DNA from: Larix kaempferi
Taxonomy: Eukaryota; Streptophyta; Pinopsida; Pinales; Pinaceae
Assembly (NCBI GenBank): GCA_027924585.1
Contig: BSBM01002115.1
Location: 303,898 to 367,897, forward strand
Length of the DNA stretch: 64,000 nucleotides
Reading direction: 5' to 3'
Positions 49,573 through 60,953 of this stretch are shown one piece after another (within the stretch, counting starts at the first letter, position 1; every line of letters begins with the position of its first letter). Position numbers and translations under genes: made by a program. Below the pieces are notes generated by a model, which searched no databases, was not told the origin of the DNA, and saw nothing but the letters and a program-made list of their open reading frames with translations.

Positions 49573-49789
49573 AGGTATTTCTCAGCACAGTTCTTCTAGC
49601 ACAAGTCATATTCTCTGGATAATCGTCATCGAGTCATCATCATCGTCACTGCTGCTGCTATCTCAATCAATATCTGAATCTACTCGTCATAGGAAGTTCT
49701 ACAGAGCCAGTCCTTTTTCATACTGGATGTAGGCCCACCACCTGCAGGTCTTCGTCATCACTGGCCATACTGTGGAATCCTCAGGACTT

Positions 49790-50400
49790 ATTACGTGCGT
49801 CACAAAACCTCGAAAGAGCATCCCAGGATGTTACGGGTACACAACTCCGACCTGTAGGATCTCCCAGGGCGCTATTACATGTGACCCCACCACAAAACCT
49901 CGCAAGAGCATCTCAGGATGTTACGGGTACACAACTCCGACCTGAAATCTCCCAGGGCACAAATTACATGTGGTCCACCACAAAACCTCGCAAGAGCATC
50001 TCAGGATGTTACGGGTACACAACTCCGACCTGAAATCTCCCAGGGCAACGAATTACATGTGGTCATGGCAAAACCTCGCAAGAGCATCCCAGGACTGATT
50101 ACGAGCACACAGCCCAACCTATCAGATCTCCCAGGGAAACGAATTACATGCCATAGGACAAAACCTCGCAAGAGCATCTACCAGATATCCCAGGGCGCTA
50201 TTATATGCCATAGGCAAAACCTCGAAAGACTATCTGCAGATCTCCCAGGGCAACGAATTACATGTCCTCCCAGAGCAAAACCTCGAAAGAGCATTTGCCA
50301 GATGTCCCAGGGCACCGAATTACATGCCATAGGCAAAACCTCGAAAGACCATCTGCAAATCTCCCAGGGCAACGAATTACATGCTCATCTGCACAACCTG
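49790..50400 (-). repeat. Tandem repeats with AAAACCTCGCAAGAGCATC, element 3
   Basis: Seven to eight imperfect units of roughly 60-105 bp combining CAAAACCTCGCAAGAGCATC, CAGGATGTTACGGGTACACA and CTCCCAGGGCAACGAATTAC. They are the minus-strand counterpart of the 29640-30180 repeats of element 2. A 169-codon open frame on the plus strand is a by-product. Confidence 0.85.
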
Positions 50401-50429
50401 ATCCATGGCCATAGATTATCAACCTGATA

Positions 50430-50990
50430 CTCACCATACATCATCCTGATGTATCCATGATCATCCTGATCATCATCACTGCAACGTCCTGCTGCATGTC
50501 ATCTGGAGCAACATCCTGAAGCTCGTCATCTATGATCATCCTGATCATCACTGCAACATCCTGCTGCATGATCCACCTGATCATCAATGCATCTACCTGA
50601 TGCATACCAAGTATCATACATGATCCTCCTGATCATCAATGTATCCACCTGATACAAATACATGATACATATCATCATACATGATCCTCCTGATCATCAA
50701 TGCATCTACCTGATGCATACCAAGTATCATACATGATCCTCCTGATCATCAATGTATCCACCTGATACAAATACATGATACATATCATCATACATGATCC
50801 TCCTGATCATCAATGCATCTACCTGATGCATACCAAGTATCTACCTGATACATATCATCATACATGATCCTCCTGATCATCAATGTATCCACCTGATACA
50901 AATACAAATACATGATACATATCACCATACATGATCCACCTGATCATACAATGTATCCACCTGATACATATACAGATACATGGTCCAAGC
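50430..50990 (-). repeat. 113-bp tandem repeats with TGATCCTCCTGATCATCAAT, element 3
   Basis: About four units; GTATCATACATGATCCTCCT recurs at 50611 and 50724, 113 bp apart. The content is TATCCACCTGATACAAATAC and TGCATCTACCTGATGCATAC, the counterpart of the 28990-29600 repeats in element 2. Confidence 0.85.
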
Positions 50991-51153
50991 ATCCAACATG
51001 ATGCATACATACATACATAAAATGATCCAACTGATCATATCCAAGCAGAAACCAGAACATCATCCTGATGCTCATCATCCAGCGCTTACATCCACAGCCA
51101 TGTGAAGGATCCTCCTTCCAACATGCTTGGAATGGCTTCAGCAAATGTGTCCA

Positions 51154-52328
51154 TCACTTCTTCCTCGAAGTATCCTTGATCTGAAGCACGCCAAGCCTCT
51201 CTCTGAAGTACTCAAACTTCACCCTGGCTAGTGGCTTCGTCAGTACATCTGCAATCTGCTCGTCCGTCGCAACATACAGGAGCTTCACAGCTCCTCTCTG
51301 CACCATATCCCTGATATAGTGATATTTGATCTCTATGTGTTTCGACCTGTCATGAAACACTGGGTTCTCGGACAACTTCACACAACTCTGGTTATCACAG
51401 AAGATACCAGTAGCCTCCAACGGGAGATCAAATAACTCAGACAGTAGCTTCCGTAGCCATACTGCCTCACAACTAGCTGAACAGGCTGCAACATACTCTG
51501 CCTCAGCTATACTCAGTGCTACGCAGGACTGCTTCCTGCTAAACCAAGAGATCACACCTGATCCCATACTGAAGCAGCACCCAGATGTGCTCTTCCTGTC
51601 TGCAGCACTGCCAGCCCAATCTGAATCAACATAACCTTCCAGGTTAAACTTTTGATTCGCCTCATACCTGAGCCCATAATCCACTGTACCCTTCAGGTAC
51701 CTCAGAATCATGCTTTACAGTAACCAGGTGAACACTTCTCGGATCCGTCAGGAACTGGCTCAATGTGTTCACAGCAAAGCAAATGTCTGGTCTTGTGTTC
51801 GTCAGGTACATCAAGGACCCAATCATCTGACGATACATAGAGACATCAACTGACTCAGATGAAGCATCACATAGAAGCTTCAGATTCGATGCCATAGGTG
51901 TGGCCATGGCCTTGCAATCCATCATCCCGAACCTCTTTGGGATCTCTACTGCATACTTCCCTTGTCCAAGGAAGATTCTATCTGCACTTTGCCACACCTC
52001 CATGCCAAAAAAAAATAGTGCATCATCCCCAAGTTCTTCATCTCGAACTCGGTAGTAAGCTTCCGCTGCGTGTCGGCAATCAATCTATCTTCACCATACC
52101 AAGTTCTGGGAGCTTGCTTCAAGCCATACAAGGCTTTCTTCAATCTGCATACATATGACTCCCTGTCAGGTCTTGGGACTGCATCCCAAACATCTTCTTC
52201 ATGATCTACGGATCATGGCATTCCATTTCTTCATCCCAGATCCTGGGAACTTCAATATCTTCAATAGATATCTTTCTTGCTGGAACAAATGTTGTAGTCC
52301 TTTTGTAGGAGATGGCATATGATCTTTC
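51154..52328 (-). pseudogene. Copia RT/RNase H remnant, element 3
   Basis: Starts after the acceptor-like TTGTTGTGTAG at 52329-52330. RT keeps PRIWDEEMECHD, then DAVPRPDRESYVCRLKKALYG, LKQAPRTWYG and EDRLIADTQRKLTTEFEM. The segments with motif A (DVKTAFLNG) and the YVDD box are deleted, one on each side of the LKKALYGLKQAPR block. A nine-A run at about 52005-52013 breaks the frame before MEVWQSADRIFLGQGKYAVE. Another one-base slip near 51700 precedes the last stretch. RNase H (51711-51154) is open: DWAGSAADRKSTSGC, AEAEYVAACSAS, IFCDNQSCVKLSE, NPVFHDRSKHIEIKYHYI and VLTKPLARVKFEYF. RT cannot work; RNase H may be intact only as a fragment. Confidence 0.92.
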
Positions 52329-52330
52329 CT

Positions 52331-55155
52331 ACACAACAAGTTAAATTGCATGATTAGAAAACATCTTATAGTTTTCAGAACAAATTCTTACACATAAAGA
52401 AATATGCCATACAGTCATGCAATTATCTTAGCCAATGCTTCAATACAACATTTATCCATATCCCGTAACTTTCTAGATGCCTTCCAATCTCTACCAGAAC
52501 ATTGTTAAGAGTGTGCACAACTCCCAACATGTCAGCAAAGAGGTTTCATTCTAGATAAGTAGCAATGGAATGTTGTACAGTGCCATAGGCTACTTACCCA
52601 TGCATATGAGTAGTATACTGTTCATCAATGCAATTATTCTAATATGCATAATACACAACCTAATTCTAGGAACATCAGTATATACATTATTGAACAGTAT
52701 TATTTAAGAAATGACAATTCAAATACTTATCTTTGTTTGTTCGTTGGGTGGACTCCCTCTTGATCTTTGCTTCCTGAATTACCTGTTATTGAACTCATAT
52801 TCATCCTTGGTCCCTATGCATGCTTATTAGTATCATGAATGTGTTATCCTTGTGATCTCATATAAAATCATACATTCATTAGTATACTATTAAAACACAA
52901 TAATCTCAAGCATGTATAGTCATGATCATTTCAAACAGAAATAATAAGCATGAGCATTCAAGGATTCTTATGGTTAGTCAAATCATAAGAAACATAACAT
53001 GTCTAAACCTGTAATTACTCAATCCTATGACTCTTCAGGTTAGTTGAATCATCAATCAAGATAAGAGATATAAAATGCATAAAACCTGTGATTATTCAAG
53101 CCTATACTTTCATGATTCTTCTGGTTAGTCATATCATCAATTATAATAATATACATCCAACCATGATTATTCAAACCTATGACTTCATGAATAATTATTA
53201 TCAACAACAGTATAAGATCCTAACACAAGGTAGGATTTTAGCTTGATATAGGAAAAACATACCTGGATTAGCATGCTAGCTATTTATGTCTAACATACCC
53301 GCATAATGTCTTCTGGTTCTCTTTAGTGACTTGTGCTAGTAACCTGCATGTCTCATAAGTTAACCATTATAAAACTAAGTTATACATACCTCGAGAATGG
53401 ATCTTCTATGAGATCCATGGCAATGGATGAATCTTTGTCCTCATGATCATATGTTCTTGAACTAGAACATGATTTGTCTTCTTGGTGTACCTTTCATGTT
53501 AGTAGACAACATAAAACTCATACAACACCATAATGCATTAGTACAATCATAAGTGTCAACACCTTAATCAATGAATATTTTCTTATCATTCATTCATAAT
53601 TTTGTTAAGGTGATACGACAAATCTAAAATCAAGATTGTACTAACAAACATACCATAAACTTAATCATGAACAAATATGGAAACATACCTCGATGAGTCA
53701 TACCTGTCAAGATCGCTTGTAATATTCTTATGTAAGGCCTTAGCCTCATCTCCCTCTGAAACATGAACTTCTTCACTCATGCAGATGATCAATCCATCTT
53801 CTTCTAGGATTAACCCAATCCACTTGATTTGCAGGAACTAGACCTGGAGCTGGATATGGGTTTGTCAGAGAAACCCCAAAAATTCAAACTTTGAATTTCA
53901 ACCTTCTGACATGATAGAAATATGTGTCTTGATGAGCTGATCAAGCTGGTATATTCAAAATTTGAAAACTGCAAAGTTTCACTCCTCAATTTTGCCTTTG
54001 AAACTTCTGGATTCACTGGACATGACCCTGAACTGGGGTTTGATGAAGCCCACTCTTTTGCCCCATCAAAATGTTTGATCCAAATCTCTAAGCTTCTATT
54101 TTTCTGAGGAGCTTCCAGCCATGGTCACAGATTTCAAAAATTCCCATTTTTACAGAAGCCCTAATTTTCCACTTTTCTGATCAAAGTCCCGAACTAGGGT
54201 CTAATCAAGCCCGGCCTTCTGCCCAACCAAAAATTCTGATCTTGGTCTCTAAATTTCTATTTTGATGGGTAGCATCCAGCCGTGGTCTCCGATTACAAAA
54301 ATTCCAACTTTCTCCAAAGCCCTAAATTCCGGAAGCCATGAATGAAGGTACCAAAAAATAATTCTGTTTTGATAGAAATATGTACCTGATTGTTTCTGGT
54401 GTAACTCCGAAATTTTTGATCCACAGGGTCTAAAAAAGTTTCCTGAGATAGCCTGACCTGTTATCTTTCCATCCTGACAGGTCTGACCTCAATTGGATTC
54501 TCTGAGAGAGATTTATGCCAAATGTCGCAACGTGACCTGTTTTGGGATAAAACAGGAGAGCGAACTTGTACGACGTTCCACGTGTCACTGTTTTAACTTC
54601 GGCCTCTGAAAAACGTTTTCTGAGATAGCTCGGTCTGTTACCTTTCCATCCTGACAGGTCTGACCTCAATTGGACTCTCTGAGAGAGAGTTATGCCAAAT
54701 GTCGTAACGTGACCTGTTTATGGGATAATACAGGAGAGCGAACTTGTACGGCGTGCCACGTGTCACTGGTTCAACTTCGGCCTCTGAAAAAAATTTCTGA
54801 GATAGTACAGACTGTGTACTACCTGTCACTTTTTACTAAATTTCATTTGGAGCTTCCTAGCCCAAGATATGACCTTTTTCCCAAGGTCACCTGATTTTGA
54901 CTCAGATCTGGAAGAGGCAGAAACCCTATATTGTACAGCTCATAAATCACAAAGTACAACGAATTAGAGGTTGTCCTTTGGACACAAAGTACCTGGAGAT
55001 CTTAGCTTCGGCCTGTAACAATTTCAGATCCGAAAACTTCGCCAAAACGGATTTATAGCGAAAGTGCTACGATGACTGGTTTTTGTTATATCAAGCCCTA
55101 GCATCGTAAGTGCAACAAGTGTCATACATGCCATATCATGCCTTCTTTCAGGCTA
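52331..55155 (-). other. Long leader of copia element 3 with splice-like signals
   Basis: Homologous to the leaders of elements 1 and 2. Minus-strand GTATG motifs occur after GACAG (~53703), CGAG (~53688 and ~53390), GCGG (~53300) and CCAG (~53270). It ends at the conserved acceptor before pol. No gag is visible. The integrase scrap present in element 2 is missing here: near 52755 the sequence jumps between GGGAG repeats. Confidence 0.65.
54436..54790 (-). repeat. 177-bp direct duplication in the leader of element 3
   Basis: Two copies of a block containing TCTGACCTCAATTGGA, TTATGCCAAATGTCG and AACTTGTACG, offset by 177 bp (GACCTCAATTGG at 54485 and 54662). Elements 1 (about 9900-10080) and 2 have a single copy. 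Confidence 0.85.
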
Positions 55156-55167
55156 GCTCTGATACCA
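55156..55167 (-). other. Primer binding site, copia element 3
   Basis: Minus-strand TGGTATCAGAGC touching the 5' LTR, an exact initiator Met-tRNA complement. Confidence 0.95.
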
Positions 55168-55817
55168 TGTTGAATTTTTAGAATTTACTTCAATCTGATC
55201 TAGGATCTTAACTGAGAGAACAACATGTACAGCATATCTACAGCATATCAATCATGGAGACAATAATGCAAGCACACAAGAGACACAAAGATTTACTTGG
55301 GGAAAACCATAAAGGTGAAAAACCCCAATAACTTCCTCAGAGATAGATAGAGCAATGATACAACCAACCATAAGAGATAGACACAACCTAGCAGCAGATC
55401 CTCCTCCTCCATAAGTGCGCCACTCCTCCTTGAGTGCATGTGTGAGAAGTGAGTGAGTAAATAGAGTGCCTCCCGCACTCTATTTATACTTGACTTGACT
55501 TGCCTTTTTACCTAACTCATGTCGGCTCGAACTTAACCACATAACATAATGCTGAGTGGGCCGACCCCCAATAGGGTGGTCTAATAACCCTTTGACCCAC
55601 ATGGCCGACCCCCAATAGGGTGGTCTAATAACCCTTTGACCCACATGACTTATACAGGGCCGACCCCAAATAAGGTGGTCTAATAACCCATCAAGTATAA
55701 GTTACGACACTTACAATATAAATGACGACACTTCCTTATAGAGGAATAATACCATCTCTATAGGAATACAATATACATATATGTGAAATACATTCCGAAG
55801 TTACATATACATCAACA
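55168..55817 (-). repeat. 5' LTR of copia element 3
   Basis: 650 bp, identical by eye to 48906-49555. Followed by CGTCA (55818-55822). Confidence 0.97.
55480..55488 (-). promoter_or_regulatory. TATA box, element 3 5' LTR
   Basis: Minus-strand TATAAATAG in the intact young LTR. It is the best candidate in the window for a working promoter. Confidence 0.65.
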
Positions 55818-55822
55818 CGTCA

Positions 55823-55916
55823 TGCTTATTGTGATTGTTATGCATTGATATACTGTATATGTTATCCTCTCAGTAAAGATCCAAGAGTATTGTGAATTAA
55901 TGCTCAAAATTTAACA
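55823..55916 (+). repeat. Solo copia LTR, right part
   Basis: Remaining 94 bp of the LTR begun at 48408, resuming after the CGTCA duplication and ending ATTTAACA. The whole solo LTR is about 592 bp. Confidence 0.85.
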
Positions 55917-56300
55917 TTGGCCTTCCAAACAACCACTCGTCCTATTTTGCATCTAAAACTGGCCTGAATGGCCTTAGGAAAATGCTCGCCATTTATCATA
56001 TTTGAGGGATAAAATATTTATGGGAGCATAAGTTTGTAGGTGGATGATTTATTCACTTGACCATTGACTCCTTCTGGAAAAATATTCTCTGGTAATGGAG
56101 ATATTTTCCTGCCAAAAAAGACATTTGGCCTGTTTTGCACCTGCCCAAAAAAATGTTCACCATTAGAAAAATTGGTTATGTGTTGAAAAATAGGGCTTGA
56201 GTAGACTTGGGATAAAACGTTTCTCTCCTGTGAGGGATAAATAATTTTTGAAAGCATCGGCTTGTAGGTCATGGATGATTTACACACTTGACCATTATTG
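55917..56300 (+). repeat. ~420-bp satellite, last partial copy of right array
   Basis: Resumes TTGGCCTTCCAAACAACC exactly where the array stopped at 48407 and carries just under one dimer unit to about CACTTGACCATT (56300). Confidence 0.9.
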
Positions 56301-58154
56301 TCATTGCATTTCATAAAAACATCATTTCCAAAAATTAAAACATCATTTCCAGAAATTTAGAGACTCAACCAATCATTTTAAATAATCATTGTTAAATTCG
56401 GAATTCAAATTAATTTTCTATCTTGCACGACATACCTTCAACATAATGAAATTTTCAAAATATTTTTTTCCTACGATGAATTTTCACAAATTGTCTTTGC
56501 TGTGAGTCATCTTGATGGCCAAAGGTAAGAACGGATACAATGGCATTTTTTCATTCTTTCATCGCCATACCAAATATCACCGCTAAAAAAATGATTTTTG
56601 AAAAACATTCCTAGTATTATTTATTCCATGGATTTTTTTGAGTTTCCTACCAGATCGGTGATTCAAACACTTTGATTTTCAAAAATCATTATTGGTTTAA
56701 TTTCTTCCCTGGAATTGTTTTTTGTTGCATGCCAAATGGGTAACCAGGCATGAATGCTCAACCAATTTCAATTTAGGATAAGTTTCTCGGTTTATTAGTA
56801 GTCAGATCATGCTCAGGAATGGATGTTCCGCCACTCATATCACATAATTATGCCACCCTTTTCTTAATTATGCCACCCTTTTCTTAAACATGTAGAAATT
56901 AAAAACTATTTTACTTGCAGGTTTCACTCCTAGAATACGCTAGTTATTTAATGTGATTTAGAGTTTCAAGACTCTTAAACCCACCTTTGTAGTTTCCTAA
57001 CTCATGTTGAACCTACGTTAACTCTTATTTTTGCCGAAAAATGTCTCGATTTACCAAGAAATTGTCCCCATTAAAAAAATTGGCCACATACTTTCGCAAT
57101 TAGTTGACTCACTCACCGTCTTCACAATAAAAAATATTATTTCCTCAACCATGTGGATAATTTTAACCAATCAAAAAAAAATATTTTGACAAAAAAACAT
57201 CTTAACAACATATTTTGGCATCATTCATAATGAAATAAGATACATGCTAGTTATGGATAGAATGTTATGTGGGATTTAAATTTTAGGGGTGATTTCTAGG
57301 GGCCCATTCTTGAAGCTAATTCAAACTTGGTTTGATCTCTTTTTTAGTGAAAATAACACCACCTTGGTCTTTCCCATGTTGACTTCCATATCTACTTCCA
57401 TACAAAATATATCTAACACTGACAGTTTTTCTTGTAGGTTACATGATGTCTTTGATATTAGAATGAAATAATACACGTATTGTAGGAACTTTATTATAAT
57501 TCCTACAATATTTACTCATTTTCCTCTCTTATTGATCTAGTCTTCTAGTTTATTTGTATAAATTATAAACATTAAGGAGAGAGGGGACAACCCCATTTCA
57601 CTCCTACATTGTTATATATGCTATCTGAGAGTGCTCGAGTTCTAATTTAGTGTTGGTGGGGTGTTTAAAACCACCCCCAAAAATCACTTTTGGGGCGATT
57701 TAGATGTCTTTCAAAACTGTCCCTATAGATTCATACTTTTAGCATCGATTCTATTGGGTTTGGTTTTTTCAATACCGCCTCTAAATCCAAAACCGCCCCC
57801 AGAATTTACTTTTAGCAGCAGAAGACAACCTCCCTTAAAAGTAAAAATTGTAGTAGTGCCACCTTTGAGCTAGAGAAGAGATAACCTAAAGAGACAAAAA
57901 AAATTAGATGTGGTGACATTGGCCTCCCTCTTATTGGTCCATAAGCTATCATTAATTTTATGAATTCAATCTTAAGGTGATCTTAAGATGTTAGTTTGTG
58001 TGCTAACATGGAAGAAAAAATATCTCTAAGATGATGGATATATTCTTAATGGTATAAACATTGGTGGAGGAAGTTAAAATATACAACTATTGGGTAGGAA
58101 AGAATGGATTATAAGATCATCTAATTATTCTTATGCAACTAGAAAAGGAGGACA
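56301..58154. other. Intergenic with minor repeats
   Basis: Mostly AT-rich non-coding DNA. AATTATGCCACCCTTTTCTT is directly duplicated at 56845-56885. At 57650-57858 a GC-richer patch with ACCGCCCCCAGAATT ends in TAGTAGTG, which read on the minus strand (CACTACTACAA) could be one end of a CACTA-type MITE; a matching other end was not found. Confidence 0.4.
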
Positions 58155-58700
58155 TGAAACCTCCATTTCCTTTTAAATCTAATCATGATTGGATGGCTAT
58201 AGAATATTTTAGACTTATTATTACAAAAAATGGAAATTTTATGATCTTTGTTGATGAGATTCAGTTATGTTTCAATTTGGCTCCAATTTCAAACAAGTTA
58301 AGAAGTTAGTTGTACAGAGTGCAAACATGAAAAAGGAAGAAAATCAAGTAGACATAGAAAAGGTAGAAGAAACAAAACAACTCCTTTTGAAAATAATGTC
58401 AGCGGGTCTTCCAATGATGAACAGTTGCTAGATTTAAAGACCGTAGAGGATAAAAAGGGAACTTTTAGAAGAACAGAGCTAGAGTGGAGGCTCAAAAGTA
58501 GATCCATAAGGTTGTAAGAGGGGCATATTAACACTAATTTCTTTCACAAGTATTGCAATTCTAAGAAAATTGTAAATACAATTTGGTCAATTGGTATCTC
58601 TAATGGGTCAAAGGAAAAATAATTTGAAGAGATTGTAAAAGTTAACAAAATTCATTTTCAAGATATTTCCAAAGATCCAAAATCTCCAAACATAGAAGAA
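58155..58700 (+). pseudogene. LINE (L1-type) relic
   Basis: 58155-58230 reads MKPPFPFKSNHDWMAIEYF, similar to the end of a LINE endonuclease region. 58477-58610 reads ELEWRLKSRSIRL, then NTNFFHKYCNSKKIVNTIWS, the conserved plant LINE spacer just before RT (usually W...EGD.NTKFFH). Frames change and stops intervene. The RT catalytic blocks are not found downstream. It is an old 5'-and-3'-truncated copy. Confidence 0.65.
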
Positions 58701-60660
58701 TTATGAAGGTGATAAGAATTTTCCTTAGAAGTTTTGAGCAAAGGGTAAATGAGAGCATAGAGGCAGAAGTTACCAAGGAGAAACCATGCAACCTTGGAAA
58801 TATAATGTAATTTGTGATTTCACACAAGCTCTATTCTAATATCAACCAAATATCCTAATATCCAACATGATTTAGGGATGATATGCATTGTTTTGTAAAG
58901 AATGATTTTATTTATAATCAAATTGCAGCAAATTTTATCACCTTTGAATGAAAACCTCTAAGTTTAGTCTTCTTGACTCTTTTTCTAGATTGAATTGTCA
59001 TATTTAGGGTTTTGTTGTACAAAAGTGTTCCATTGGAAGGAATTTGATCGAGATAAAATATGAGGGTAGAGTAGAGCATGTAAGTCTTCAGAAAAGGAAT
59101 TGATGGTGGTCCTCTAGTACTGTAGGATATGAGTAATGATTTACATGACAAGTCATTGGCACTTGGCAGTTTGTCATAATAAAACTTGCATAGTAATGTG
59201 TTTGAAAATCATCAACCAGGAATACACTTGCTATAAATGTGTATCATATATATCAATTCCAGATACCATTTTCTATAATAGTTCTATAGGATCCATTTAG
59301 GCCATCTAAAATTGTTGACATAATAAACATGAGATCTAAAATTTTATGAACACTCTTTTCTCAATGAGTGGATGCTCTTTCCAAAATCCATGTCATATTT
59401 TGTTCATACAATTTCAAAAGCTTGAATGACTTGATATTTTGACCCATAAACCTAAACAACTTGTATTTATCAATCTCTCATGTTAACCTTGGCGATTTCA
59501 TTCACAAACTATGGGATCCTCAATATCTCCATAATGGTGACTTCTATGATAGGTATGCATAACTCCTGGATAGTATAAATGTAACTCCTATAAAATGTGG
59601 AGTGTAGCTCCTGTAAAATGTAGAGTATAACTCTTGTACAAACCTGCATTTGGATTTTATTTTCAACCTAAGTTTTTAAATGTGTATTGTTAGGGTATTC
59701 CCATCTCATCCCTCTCGGCCTTTGACACCATTGTAGTTCCACTTTGGCAATGTGTGGTTGAATTCCTATATAGGATAGATAGGAAAAAATATGTTAGCAT
59801 CGTGTTTTATTATACAAAGATGCGTTAGAGGGTGAAAAAATGAAGATGGGTGTCTATTTTGGGGGGGTCTCGTGAGAAAAAAAATTCTGTTTTTTTCATG
59901 TCTTCCAACTTCGGGTGAACAAAAGTGATATTTTTGTTTAAAATTTCACTTTGCCGTAAAAAGAAAACTTTTGTAGAATTATGTTAGCTTTCTACTCATA
60001 ATTTTTTCAATTTTTTTTATTAAGATTTGATATGTCGATTTCGCAAATGTTTGACAGTGTGTTCTTATAAAATGAAAAGACTACAAAAGAGTTATGATTT
60101 GTTGCACCACTAAAATCGTTGTTAGACTTGTGTTTTGCAAAAACTGAAAATGCTACGACAATATACACACAATGTACTAGTGCCTGACTATAATTTTGCA
60201 TCCAATGGACCTCTATACTAATTATTATATTTTTTTAAAGTCGATCAATGGGGAAACTCAGTCGATTTTCAACAACCTTTTTGTTGCACCACTTTTCTCT
60301 CAATCCGCTATAAAATCAAAAAATCTACGACCACCCTTTTGAAGTAGACACGTCAATGAAGAGTCCCACATTTTCTTCGATTTTTTTGGTGTTGTATTTT
60401 CAAAGTTATGGATTTTTCTTTTCGCTGTTTTTTTAAAGAGCTGAATCATAACTCGACACATGTTACAAATATAAAACTTAAAAAATATCAGTTCTTATCT
60501 ATATACAACAAAATTTATACCCTCGTAAAGTAGATTCAATGATGAATCTACTGGTATGAAGTCCGACATTCGTTTTGTTGTGTAAGAGGTGGTTTTCTCC
60601 TTCCGAAAATGGAGAAACCTGAAAATTTTGCAGAGATCTGAATCGTTCATGTTTCAGAGA
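58701..60660. other. AT-rich intergenic, possible transposon end
   Basis: No gene recognised. A ~27-bp phrase TGTAACTCCTATAAAATGTG recurs three times at 59570-59645. A run of seven G followed by TCTCGTGAG near 59862 marks a sharp change to T/A-tract-rich DNA that continues to the transposase-like gene, so it could be the outer end of that element; this is a guess. Confidence 0.35.
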
Positions 60661-60762
60661 TTATTTGGCCGAAATAATTATTCGGCCGAATAACTATTCG
60701 GCCGAATAACTGTTTTCCCTAACGGCGCCGTAACTTATGGCGAAGGTTATTCGGCCGAATAA
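60661..60762. repeat. Cluster of TTATTCGGCCGAATAA palindromes
   Basis: The 16-bp perfect palindrome TTATTCGGCCGAATAA occurs at 60678-60693 and 60747-60762. A one-base-shorter copy is at 60695-60709 and an imperfect copy, TTATTTGGCCGAAATAA, at 60661-60677. Another palindrome, ACGGCGCCGT, is at 60722-60731. They stand out in very AT-rich DNA 1.4 kb upstream of the 62115 gene. Possible roles are transposase or transcription factor binding sites, or a hairpin. Confidence 0.85.
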
Positions 60763-60785
60763 CTAAAAGGGAAAAAAAAATACGT

Positions 60786-60842
60786 CGACCGAAAAAAAAA
60801 TAAAAAAAAAAAAAAAAAAAAAAAAATAAAAAAAAATAAAAT
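60786..60842. repeat. Poly-A/AAAT low-complexity tract
   Basis: Nearly pure A with occasional T over more than 50 bp. Confidence 0.95.
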
Positions 60843-60953
60843 TATACTCATATAAATAAACGTAAAGTTAATTCATTATTTTCGCATGTTTGAACTTCGC
60901 ATTTTTTTGTCAAACTAATTTCGGAAGGAGGAGATAATTTTTGCAAAAGGAGG

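Larger units (their letters stand above)
48906..55817 (-). mobile_element. Ty1-copia retrotransposon, element 3, very young
   Basis: 6,912 bp, minus strand, inserted in the solo LTR with target duplication CGTCA (48901-48905 and 55818-55822). I compared the two 650-bp LTRs line by line and found no difference, so it inserted very recently. It has a perfect Met-tRNA primer site, a 2.8-kb gag-less leader, a heavily deleted RT, a nearly complete RNase H, a 1.6-kb repeat block and a polypurine tract. The RT deletions remove both the catalytic motif A region and the YVDD box. It is therefore non-autonomous and must have used enzymes from another element. Confidence 0.97.

Noticed and set aside
49918-50427. 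169-codon plus-strand frame
   Set aside because: Antisense to element 3 and built from its tandem repeats; not a gene.
49031-55478. Two identical 61-codon frames at 49031-49216 and 55293-55478
   Set aside because: They lie in the two identical LTRs of element 3 and reflect LTR identity, not a gene.
13827-56300. CRISPR-like or integron-like array
   Set aside because: Repeat units are long (189-421 bp), contiguous, without unique spacers, and in a plant nuclear genome.
57650-57858. Second CACTA-type MITE
   Set aside because: Only one plausible terminus (TAGTAGTG) is seen; the opposite end lacks a CACTA start.
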